Below, in pieces: positions 20,898 through 31,041 of a stretch of 64,000 nucleotides of DNA (positions are counted from its first letter, which is position 1; each line of letters starts with the position of its first letter). A program made the translations under genes and the position numbers. The notes under the pieces are model-generated. The model was not told the DNA's origin and made no database searches. It was given only the letters and a program-made list of their open reading frames with translations. Source of the DNA: Adiantum capillus-veneris. Lineage: Eukaryota; Streptophyta; Polypodiopsida; Polypodiales; Pteridaceae. Location of the stretch: assembly GCA_014529385.2 (NCBI GenBank), contig CM043949.1, positions 146,735,850 through 146,799,849 on the forward strand, given 5' to 3'.

Positions 20898-23573
20898 TCA
20901 TCGTATGGTTTCACGCATCTTGATCAGTGATTCGTATCTTGCATGCAGGTTCATCATTGTTGGGCCAAAAATATAAGTGTTTATGGTGAAGAAGCCTGTG
21001 TAGAACGCTTCTTCAAAGGCCTGGAGGTGATAGGATGGTAGAAACATTATCCTTTGATACAGCGCATGTATCACCTCCTTGGAAGGCTGACCAGACAGAT
21101 CATAGGCGCATCTGTAAGTATCTTGGAAGAAGAAGATACTGTCTATCACCTGGCTGGGCTTGAATATCTCAAATACTGCTAAAAGGGTTTTGCAAATTTT
21201 CTTCATCATGATGCATGTAAGGTCAGGTGAGCCAGTGAAAAATTTGATGGTGCCCGTTAGGGTTTTCACCATGTATTGGACACTTATTCTCTCACCTGCC
21301 TTCAAGCACGGCAGCTTAGGGTAATTCAGCCAAGTGGGTTGGCTCCTTTGCAAGATCTCCTGGGCTTTCCACGTCCTGATCCTTGGTAGAGGACAAAAGC
21401 TGAGGTTGTCTCTGATGTTTTTCGGTGCCTCTACCAAGTGGATTAGGTATTGTGGGTACTTTGTGAGCCAAGCCTTCCTCCATTTGGGCTGAGAGTCAAC
21501 TATTAGCCTGACCCCTTCTGGTTGGGAGATATCTGCATTGTAGAGTGGCACGGTCGGCTCTTCTCTAATCCTCTTATTGATGGTGGCTGCTTCATATTTC
21601 AGCAAAGGATATGGGAGAGAAGGTTGAAGCCATTCGCGCCTAAGGTTGCCGGCGTCAATCTTCTGGATGGTCATGGACTTGAAAACCCTCTGCTCCCACT
21701 CCAAGGCTTCTTTTGTTGTCTCTCTGATTTCTTCCTCCATTGCCTGGCATCTTTGCAATGCCCTTGCTAGGCTGGCCTGTAGCTCCGCTTCTCTCTCTTT
21801 CTGCCTTTGACTTTGTCCTTGTAGAGAGTCTACTTCCAGCTTTATCTTTACTTCAGTGGCCTTGAGAGCTGCCATCTCACTTTCTAAAGCCATGGACTGC
21901 GCTCTCAACCATGTTAGCTTCGTCATCACCACATCCCAATCGTTGGAGGGTGGGTGCAGATCCACTGTATCTGTGGCCATTTCTTTTAGTTCGACTAACC
22001 TGATGCCTTGCATTTGTTCCTTAGGCCCTGTGCTTGCCAAGTTGAATGCGACTGTGGCAGCCTCTTCTTTTGTATATCCTGCAGCTAGCAGGTCCAGAAA
22101 TGTGTTGTATTCTTCGTTTGGCTTTGTCTCCTCACTCTCGCGTTTAACCTCTTCCCTTTCCTGGCTTTGTTCTCTCTTGGGCTCCTCCTGGCCTTTGTGT
22201 TTGTCTTCCTCCATTTTATCTTCTTGTGGAGGGTTGTGAGGAAGTGGTGAGGGCGATGGGCTGGGTTTAGGACTAGCCGGTAGAGATGTAGGCTCTTTCT
22301 TTAAATCTCTGTCTGCCTTAGTTTTTCTTTCTCTCTCTTGGCTCTCTTGCTCATCTAGCAGTTTCTGTCGTATTTGCTCCACTTCCTCCTCTGTGAAAGG
22401 TACATGCGGTACATTTTCTGATGCGACATCAAGAATCTCAAAATTTTTTATATAATCCTCGAATCTATCCCTTTGCACTCTTCGGGATGATCCCAACATT
22501 GCTTCTAGAGAAGGCTTCCAGAGTTCACTTAAATCACCTTTAAGGTCTCTTTCAGCTCGGAAGCTCTCCATCAGCCGCTCTAGTCTAGCCGCTTTTTGTG
22601 ACCTTGTTTCTTTTGTCGGCACTTGGGCAAATTCCTTCTTTCCTTTCTTTTGCTCTGGCTGCTCTTCTTGAACAGGCTCTAGCCGTCTTTTCAGTCTTGT
22701 GGCAACCCTTGGTGCTCTTTGTGGCTCGTCTTCTCTGTTTTCTTTTAGCCTCAGCCAGTCGTTCTGAGACGGGGGGTCAGGCCATCTTCCTTTTGCATGC
22801 AATGCCCCATAAATCACCTTAGTGATTAGTTCTCCTGGCACAATATATGTTGGCTTCTTGTTACCCATCTTTACTAGGTTGTCATGTATATACGCTGCAT
22901 AATTGATTATCTTTGGGGTGCCTTTCGTCATTGCCCAAGTGAATGTCATGGCAATTGCACCTAGCGGCATTTGGTACTTTTGTGGCCGCTTCGTGCACAT
23001 ATGGAAGTATTGGTTGTACAATTGGCTCATGATTGCCACTCTTGGGTTGGCAATATCTTCAAAAGTGTAGTTTCCCTTCTTCTCATTGTAAACCTTGACA
23101 TCATCCATTCTTTTCGTTACACTATCCCCCTTGTTGGAGAGGTCTAGTGCATCTGCTACAACCTGCTCAGTGATGATTATTTATGTTTCTGGCCTGCCTT
23201 GTAGATCTGTTACTTTGGACACTCAATCTTCTTTGATGGTTGTCACAAACTCCCAGACACTCTTTATGTCAATCCCTGCCGGCACTGCTTCAAAATAGTT
23301 GTGGAGATCAATCTTCTCCAAGTACCCGGCCATCTTGCTTCTTACGAACTCATTGAGTTCTCGCGGCAGCATTGATAGCTTGATCACATTCCCTTCAGTG
23401 TCTTTGAACACTCCTTGGTAGATCTTTAGGTCGTTGGACTCTAACATATCTTCTTGGATCCATGTACTGGTGGGCTTTAGTGTTCCTTCTGGTATGACGA
23501 AGGGCTCCACTTCTTCTAGGTAGTCTTTTATGGTCATTCTTTTCTTCTTTGCCGGTGACTTTGCGGCTGCCAT
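20898..23573 (-). pseudogene. Re2 orphan ORF, about 891 codons, coiled-coil protein of unknown function
   Basis: I do not recognise this protein. It starts MAAAKSPAKKKRMTIKDYLE at 23573 and runs in one frame to 20898, broken only by a TGA (23223-23225) and a TAA about 17 codons further on. The 736 codons after ATG 23108 are fully open. Parts in order: a helical N-terminal region containing MPLGAIAMTFTWAMTKG and IVPGELITKVIYGAL; a basic and acidic linker; a Pro/Ser stretch (SPKPSPSPSPLP) with Glu/Lys-rich runs; a coiled coil (heptads in ALESEMAALKATEVKIKLEV and beyond); and a mixed C-terminal domain ending RYESLIKMRETIR. There is no transmembrane segment, zinc knuckle or catalytic motif. The N-terminal part faintly resembles the so-called putative plant transposon protein domain found in some Athila-like elements, and the layout resembles the Gy5 extra ORF. 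With two stops it may be inactive, or start at 23108. Confidence 0.7.
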
Positions 23574-23699
23574 AGATCCTGTTGCACTCAGTAGTCCGAA
23601 GTTAGCTTTTTTTGCATATTAGCTGAGAAACTGAGTTTTAACTATCCAAATGACTTGAAAATTGAAAATAAAGCTTAAAAGGAACTTGTGAAGCTGTGC

Positions 23700-24610
23700 A
23701 TGTGCTCACAGTGCAATTCTAGCCAAAATTTTCCATTTAGACATCCTACGCGTAAGATGTCTTTTTCATCAGAATTAGTTGATACTTGACATGCTGGTAG
23801 TGCATGGTTTATGGAACATGGCTATGTGCTTGGATATGGATTTGGGCATCAAAAAGTGAATTTTTTTGGCTGATTTAGGCTGTAGGTCACAAATTGGGTA
23901 GAAATCCATAACATGTAGCAATTGATGTCCAAATGGGTTGAAAATTGGTACATGGGCTCTTTGCACCATGGTATTGGCTCCCATGATGTCACTCCTTGCA
24001 CAAAAGGTCCAAATTATGCTGGAGACATCCTACGCATAGGATGTCTTTTTCATCAAAATGACATGAGATTTGTTCTGTGGGTAGTCCTTGGCCTATGGAA
24101 CATGGCTATGCTCTTGGATTTGGATTTTGACAAGGATTGATGCTTGCAAGAGCCTGTGTAGTGTTTTTGGGCTCAAAAAGTGTATCTTGAAGGTGTTGGG
24201 GATCAAGAATGGCTTCAAAATTGATATATGAGCTCTTGATGATGAGGTGATTGGATCTGTAATGAACGAACATCCTCTGCAGGCCCAAAAAGTCAAATAG
24301 ACATCCTACGCGTAGGATTTCTACTTCACCAATTTTTGCTTCTGACCACACAGATTGATTGGTGAGGTGCTTGTGAATGTGTCGTGCAAGTTTCATGTGA
24401 TTTGGACAAGATTTGGTAGGTCTATGGCCCATTATTGCCTCTATGTCCTAACTTTGCGTTTTTGCACGCATATGAGGTTAATTTTGGTCCAAATGTGATG
24501 AGACTTGGTGGATAGCATGTAAAGGTCATTCAGAAAATGTGTATGATGAAAAATGTTGAGATCTGTGTCCAAAAATTCCCTTGAGACATCCTACGCGTAG
24601 GATGTCTCCT
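23700..24610 (-). repeat. Re2 leader: about 280-bp tandem units with a 20-bp palindrome
   Basis: Four copies of the palindrome ACATCCTACGCGTAGGATGT or a one-to-two-base variant occur at 23741, 24025, 24301 and 24586, flanked by G and C in most copies. Spacings are 284, 276 and 285 bp. The DNA between them is a diverged tandem unit: phrases such as TATGGAACATGGCTATG recur at 23811 and 24094. The fourth copy is perfect. The others carry single changes on one arm. Confidence 0.85.
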
Positions 24611-26230
24611 GATGATTTTTTCATGTATTGTGCCCCTAGTGCCTGCCCTTGGTCCCCCTGAGTCTCTTTCAAGCCTAATTTCAACAAAAAAGTCAAATGG
24701 ATAGAGAATAACTCCCTGTGTGGACTTCAGAGCCTCCGAGCCATTTTCTGACTTTTGGAGTGCTTTTTGGCGATGAAATTTCTTGATGTTGGTCTCCATA
24801 GTTTCCCGATCCCTTGGGGATCCTTGCCGTGTGGTTTTTGTCGAGTTTGGCTTCACCGGAGCTTCATTTGGCAATTTGTCGCTCTAGAAGCACCCGTGGT
24901 TGTGTTTACATATCTTCGATGATTTGTGGTGGTCTACCACCATAGGACTTGGTTGTTGATGGTCTAGGAAAGCCGCTCGTGAAGTTTGGTGGCAAATGGG
25001 CATGCAGTTTAGCCGCGGGAGCAATTTGACGCTTTGTGTGTCTAATGTCGTTTCTAAAGTTTAGTGCCGCTTCGGGTCACTTTTTGGTCATGCGGGTCAC
25101 ATAGACTTGTCGAGCATGTCGAGATGCTCCTACCCATGAATTTTGGTAACATTTGGTCGCCTTTTCGCCGATTTCCCATTTGGTGACCTCTTGCAGGATT
25201 CTAGGAATTAGGGTTTTTCCCGATGGTTTTCTACTGCCTTTGGACATCCAGGACTGGTCTCCTATGCTAGGGTAAGCTACCGATGAAGTCTCGTTGTTTT
25301 TGGGTTAGCCGTTAGGTCGCCACCTCTACTTGTAGGTCCCTACCGCCCGCTTTGTGTGTGAATCCTACGCTAGTTTTCGCGATAAAACGACAAACATGCG
25401 CGAAAAGCTCAAGGTGGTGAGCCTACCTCTCATGTCTAGAGCTCGTCGAGTAGTCGTGCGTGTCGTAGAAGCTGCTGGAAGGTCCGTCCGCTCTAGGTGG
25501 CAGAAGCTCTGTCCAAAAGGTCAATAGTGAGAATGAGCTAAAAATGAGGTGAAAATTTCTTATAATGGAGGTCCCCGAACCACTTTTCATGAAATTTGAC
25601 ATGTGCGCCCAACTTCTTGCGAGATGCGGTTTAGGCTCAAAAATTTCTTGATTTGGACTCCATTTGCTCTGTTTACCAGAAATTTGGCATTTCGGTCAAA
25701 ACCTGGCCAAAACACGCTTTCCGCTCCAGTCTCATAATTGCACCCCCACTGTACCATAGGTTGTCCTATAGTTACTGATCATCCCCATATATATTTTTTT
25801 TCATTACGACCATTTTTCACCTGCTTTTTGTATTTTTGAAGTTTTTCTGCCGAAAATTAGCAAAATTAAAAGGAAAATAGCAAATCAAACCCAGAAAATC
25901 CCCAAAAATCATAATAAATCACAAACATCACCACAAAACATTATATACACTCACATGCAATTTTTATGGCCGGATTTCTCCGTTTTACCAATATTTTGCC
26001 CAAAAAATGGCTATTTCTACTTATATACACACACTTAGGGGCTTGATTTGGCTTTCGGCCCCATATACCTATAGATACATGCTGTATAAGGGCATATGTT
26101 CTTCGGTTAGTCCAAAAAATTTCGCAATCAAACAACAACCCTTAAAATAGTCGAAAATCATTCCCTTTTTTGCTCTTTCTGCTATTGGTTCCGCATTTGA
26201 GAATGCTTCCCCCCCTCCTTGCCGGAGTCC
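24611..26230 (-). other. Re2 distal leader or truncated upstream part, non-coding
   Basis: About 1.6 kb without a convincing ORF. A small inverted repeat, GGTGGTCTACCACC, lies near 24929. A second polypurine-like run (plus strand CTTCCCCCCCTCCTTGCC, about 26206-26223) resembles the tract at 20846 but is not followed by a TG LTR start. No primer-binding site was seen. Confidence 0.45.
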
Positions 26231-26427
26231 GTCACTACTATTACAACCTCTAGAGGAAGTGTGTCCAAGATCTTTATAGACCTTGAATGATTTATGTATG
26301 CAGATGGAATGTAACCAGTTTATATTGAAGAAGCCCAATTTAGAGACTACATGTTAAATTAAGGCCCGTGTAGATGTGTAGGTGTAAGTTACGTGTTCAT
26401 GAGAAATAGTACCTTTCCTAACCGTAC

Positions 26428-26428
<1 letters not shown>

Positions 26429-26476
<48 letters not shown>
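26429..26476. repeat. (TG)n microsatellite in Rx copy A
   Basis: About 24 TG units at the same position as the GT tracts of Rx copies B and C. Confidence 0.95.
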
Positions 26477-26477
<1 letters not shown>

Positions 26478-26962
26478 CCCTCCCCAAACCCTAGGAGAGG
26501 TTTCACATGGTGGGAGGTAGGGGCCACCATGTGGAACCCTACCTCAACCAAGTAGAATCAAGTACGAGTTAAGATCATTCACAAAAAATAATTATCTTGT
26601 GTTCAAAAGAAATTCACAAATATGTTGTCAAAGGGTACCTTTCGATAAAAGTGGTGCCCACAGAGCGTATAGACGTATCTACTACAAAGAGGGTCACATC
26701 ATGGTAACATACATAACATATATTCTAATATGCAAACGATATATCGTCACTAATACCATTTTTTAAGAGCAAAGATTAATGCCAATAATAGCGATATTGG
26801 TAAGAGAATCCCTTACCCATTACCCGATCTAACTTAATCAAACAGGTAGCTGCTTATCTAGAATATAATAGTATAAGCTTTATGTGCTTGATCGGATAAG
26901 GAGCCATTGGCCCCAACCCATCCTCTTGGATTGGGTAGGTCAAGTAAAGAAATAAATGATTG

Positions 26963-27104
26963 TTCTAGGCCCATTGTATGGTGCTAGCCCGATGGTGCTA
27001 GCATGACCAAAGGTTAGCTAGAAACAAGTATGTGTGTGTTTATGATTCATTATCTAACATTAGTTTGATTTAACAAACTATTGAACCATACAATGGGACT
27101 AGAA
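26963..27104. repeat. MITE-like inverted repeat inside Rx copy A
   Basis: Arms TTCTAGGCCCATTGTATGGT and ACCATACAATGGGACTAGAA are inverse complements at 19 of 20 positions and enclose about 100 bp. Copy B has the same pair, more eroded (about 31537-31664). The length and terminal inverted repeats suggest a small non-autonomous DNA transposon. No target duplication could be settled. Confidence 0.5.
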
Positions 27105-27480
27105 ACCAGACAAGGGGTACTTCAATACATAAAAACACGTCTTTATAGTAGACAAAATTGACAGAGACAAGATTGTACAATTGACAACATTTAAACAGGA
27201 TGTATTGATACCAATTGTATCACTTATGCATATATATACTTATCAAAGAAGTGTTTACAAGGACTATCTATACATTGTTAAAAACAAAACCAACCACTAG
27301 ATGATCTCCAACTATTGTTGTAGTTTCCTTTGTAATCCCAAGGAAGGAACCTCTTACCTGCCACCATCCAAGAGACATAAGCCCATCAGACCTCTCATTA
27401 CTTGGGAAGCCAGACACCCTTCCCCTTCTTTTCGGTGTCAAAAATTACAAAGCTACTGTCAACTAAGTAGAGATCAAGTA

Positions 27481-27483
<3 letters not shown>

Positions 27484-27560
<77 letters not shown>
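27484..27560. repeat. (AT)n microsatellite
   Basis: About 38 AT units in Rx copy A; the same place in copy B (32043) has no AT array. Confidence 0.95.
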
Positions 27561-27562
<2 letters not shown>

Positions 27563-28602
27563 GTAATCATCCAAGCACTAGAATTACATAAGAGGATAGG
27601 TGTCTATAATATCCCCTTTTTTTTTTAATCTACAAAGAAATTCACCGCAAAGCAAGGGTCAAGTAAGTTAATTAGTCGCATAAAATTCTTTTCAATTATT
27701 TTTTTTGCCAGCATTTCGTTCATACTTTGGACAATATTTCAAAAAAATATATATATGCCATCGTAAAAAAGACCCTCACTTGAGGATTAAGGCTATCATT
27801 GTAAAGAGAAAGCTAGAATCAATGTGTTCAAAGCATAAGAAAAAACCATGCCTTGTCTATCGCAAGCCATATCCCTTGTAAAAATTATTTCTCGCCATAT
27901 AATCCAATAAATTAGCAAGCTAAAAATTGAAGCAGTTTTAAGTAACTTGGCAATCATAATACTCAAGATTTTTCATTTGCACAATTACTACCACATTTTG
28001 AGATATCTTTGCAAATGGATCCCAATCCTTCCTAAGAGGCTGATGTTGAAGTCATTCTGTAATTCCGTCATAAAAGCAAGTCAAAAAAAGTTAGCAACAT
28101 GCTACTCGAGACCCAACCTCACCAACCTGTTGCTCAACATGTCTAATAACTCAAAGCATCAACATATCATAACATGATTATCCAATATCCGGTACAAAAA
28201 CTCAAATTGTAAGTGAGCTAGGTTGTAGCTAAAAACCTGTGATTATTTTGTCTAAAAGACCATGCAAAGTTTTGTATGTATATATATAAAGAACCTTGGG
28301 ACCTTGTTGTCCTAACAGATTAGTGTTTCTCATTCCAATAAACCATCATTTTATGCTCAAATACGCCAGCCAATTGGCAATCTATAAATCAGTAAAGAGC
28401 TCAATATGTCTATATGTAATTCCATGCACCAGTTATACCACTATGCCCATAGTTCCTACAGCATACCTATGTCCAAGATTCTCCATGTATACTCTTCAGA
28501 CTGAGCCTAAAGGAGCATAATGCAACATGGGTGTTAGTGTGTGGTGTAGTGTGAGTGAGAGAGAATTCAATACTGAGGCACGCAAGATTTCAATCATAAG
28601 AA

Positions 28603-29176
28603 GGCGGGAGAGATGGTTTCAAAAACCCATTTACCCACTATCAATATCTAGTTAAAAATTTACTTGAACGGTATCTGCTTACTTGTAGGTCTAATTAAAA
28701 AGATCTTACTTGATTTGTATCCATGAAGGATTTAATATAAACAACCGAGCATTGGGGGATTATCACACTAGCAAGTGAAAACTATATTTCGAGTGTGTGA
28801 AAAGCCAAATCCCACAAAAACTAAGAATCATTCAAAAGTACTCTTATATATACATAGAAATCAAAAAACCAGACTTACTGAGTAGGTGCATGAGCTGAGT
28901 ATTGTTCTAAACTTGTATAAATTTGTAGAAAAATGACCACCATCTGATGCGTTATTGAATGTATATGCAACATTCATTTTTGAGAAAAAACCAATGTACT
29001 AAGTAGGTGCAGATGCACCTACCTACATTTTGGATTAGCTTCCTTCATAGACTCGAGAATAGAAAATTCATATAGGATGGCCATCTCAACAACCATCACC
29101 CAAAAAAATTCACATGTTGTGTTAAGTATGGAGCCTGATTTACCCCTTGTAATTTTTTGTATAAAAAATGCACATT
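28603..29176. other. Intergenic, nothing recognised
   Basis: AT-rich DNA between Rx copy A and the solo LTR. A short inverted repeat, GTAGGTGCAGATGCACCTAC, lies at 29004-29023. Confidence 0.5.
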
Positions 29177-29744
29177 TGTAAGGCCCCCATTATGAGGAGA
29201 AGCCATCGTGCGTGAAGAAAAATCACTCACCAAAAACCTGAATCACTAGCCACAAACCAAAATTTTCAGGGTCAGTCTCGAGCCAGAATATTATGGCCGA
29301 ACGGCAGCCGGAAAGTGGTCGGAAAACGACCGGTCAGTTGGTCGGTTGGCTGGTGGCCGGTAGTCAATGACCGGTGGCCGGTGGTTGGAAGTCAATGGCC
29401 GGTGGCCAAATTCAAAAGCAGACTTATCTTCTCAAGGGCGGCCACACATGGGCAGAGTGGAGGGTCTGATTTATACTTATCTACACAAGGGTGGCTACAC
29501 ATTGCTGCCTCTCATGAGAGAGGGCAGCGCTTTTGGCCTATAAAAGGAGGCCATTTCTACACACATTTCACAGTTTGAAGTTGATGCAACAAGGTGGGTG
29601 TGAGGTGGTGAGAGTGAAGCAAGGCAGGAGCTCTATTAAGGGTATAATCCCTTTGTAACCTACTTCTTGTTTGAAGTACTAAATCCATTAAGTGGCTGCT
29701 TTCACATGGATGTAGCCCACATTGGGTGAACCACGTATATCGTG

Positions 29745-29795
<51 letters not shown>

Positions 29796-29875
29796 ATCTC
29801 TTGTGTGTGAAAAATATCTCTCTCCATTAACTAATCTACTCAATTATCTACTTAGCTACGTCATATTTCCTAACA
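29177..29875 (+). repeat. Probable solo copia LTR, Cp2-related
   Basis: It starts TGTAAGGCCCCCATTATGAG, closely matching the start of the Cp2 LTR read on its own strand (TGTAAGGCCCCCATATAAGG). It then shares scattered phrases such as CTACACAAGGGTGGCTACACAT. A TATA box TATAAAAGG lies at about 29540. The right end near TTTCCTAACA is a guess and no convincing target duplication was found. No internal region follows, hence solo. Confidence 0.55.
29749..29794. repeat. (CT)n microsatellite
   Basis: About 23 CT units near the 3' end of the solo LTR. Confidence 0.95.
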
Positions 29876-30122
29876 TGTTGAACATCTAGTCGTCCTCTTC
29901 ATTGTGTGTGTGTTGATGTGTAATGATGATGCAATTGGAAGAGGGCATGGGGCCATGGTTATCAATGAGAACCCCCTTATCCAATAAACAAGAGGAACCC
30001 TCTTGGATATCATCCAAAGCATCATGTAGCTGGCTGTGAAAGGGAGCTCAAGCCTATGTATAATTTGAATTTTTTAAGAACCATGTGGCCATAGTGGGTG
30101 GGGGAAGCTCTACGATGTTTAG

Positions 30123-30196
<74 letters not shown>

Positions 30197-30611
30197 ATGC
30201 ATACGTCAAGGGCGTGTAGTCTCATGGGTTAGAGGATAGGGTAGGGAAGTTGCAGTGGTAATACCTTTTAGATAGCAAAGAAGGTTGTCTACTAGTTTTC
30301 ACTAATAAGCCTTCTTGCGACGATGAAGATTGCGTGTGTTGTGTGTGTGGAAGCTTGCGATAAGAAGATGAGAATAGGGTATTTGGAGGATTGGAGTCCT
30401 CGAGTAGTAGTTGTATCATTCTAAAAGAGAAGGTGGAGTAGGTAGCCTTAAATGAGGGTTATTTAAATCAAGCATGTTGAAAAGCCAGTAGTGTGTGAGC
30501 AGTATGTGAGTTGCATGTGTGTATGTATGCGCACATGGGCTAGGTAGATAAAGGAGGTCAATGCAGAGCACCATCGCTTGAGCATTTGTTGGTCACGATA
30601 GGGTATAATCC

Positions 30612-30651
<40 letters not shown>

Positions 30652-30775
30652 GTGTGACATCGAGTGTTTCCAATGCAGAGTTGACACAAGGGAAATCAAC
30701 AGAGCGCACCCAAGGTAATATCCACGGTTATACCCCATACATGCGCGCCTGTGTATTAGTCAAAGAGAAGGAATA
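29876..30775. other. Intergenic with microsatellites
   Basis: Contains a (TG)n tract at 30124-30195 (about 36 units) and a (GA)n tract at 30615-30648. No coding or element signature was seen. Confidence 0.6.
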
Positions 30776-30987
30776 GTCACTATTATTACAACCTAGAGGT
30801 ACAACCTCTAGAGGAAGCGTGTCCAAGGTCTTCATAGGCCTCAAATGATATATATATGCAGATGGAATGCAACCAGTTTATATTGAAGAAGCCCAGTTTG
30901 GAGCCTACAGGTTAAATTAAGGCCCGTGTAGATGTGTATGTGTAAGCTATGTGTTCATGAGAAATAGTATGTTTCCTAACCTTACTT

Positions 30988-31041
<54 letters not shown>

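Larger units (their letters stand above)
19915..26230 (-). mobile_element. Re2: minus-strand retroelement with orphan ORF and no pol
   Basis: On the minus strand the order is a long leader (26230 to 23574), one long ORF (23573-20898), a polypurine tract (20846-20859) and an LTR (20845-19915). The left end abuts CAATC within an Rx repeat, a likely target. No matching 5' LTR, primer site or continuation of Rx is found on the right, so that boundary is uncertain and the element is probably truncated near 26230. No RT, protease or integrase motif occurs on either strand. It is either a non-autonomous element or the 3' part of a larger one whose gag-pol has been lost. Confidence 0.65.
26231..28602. 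repeat. Rx repeat copy A (2.37 kb)
   Basis: A direct repeat of 30776-33116, collinear throughout apart from small indels. It starts GTCACTACTATTACAACC and ends CAATCATAAG. It contains a (TG)n tract, an inverted repeat pair (26963-27104), an exon-like segment that is broken here, and a large (AT)n expansion. Ends are not TG...CA and no primer site follows, so I do not call it an LTR. It may be a segmental duplication or an uncharacterised transposon. Confidence 0.8.

Noticed and set aside
23740-24606. Palindrome array as a CRISPR array
   Set aside because: Spacers of about 260 bp are themselves related tandem units, and the DNA is a plant retroelement.
24530-24874. 114-aa minus-strand ORF in the Re2 leader
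   Set aside because: Overlaps the palindrome repeat and has no motif; the other repeat units do not keep the frame open.
26639-26681. A second exon-like segment in Rx (43 bp with acceptor TTTGTAG)
   Set aside because: Its phase does not join the 116-bp exon without an immediate stop, and the donor is lost in copy B.
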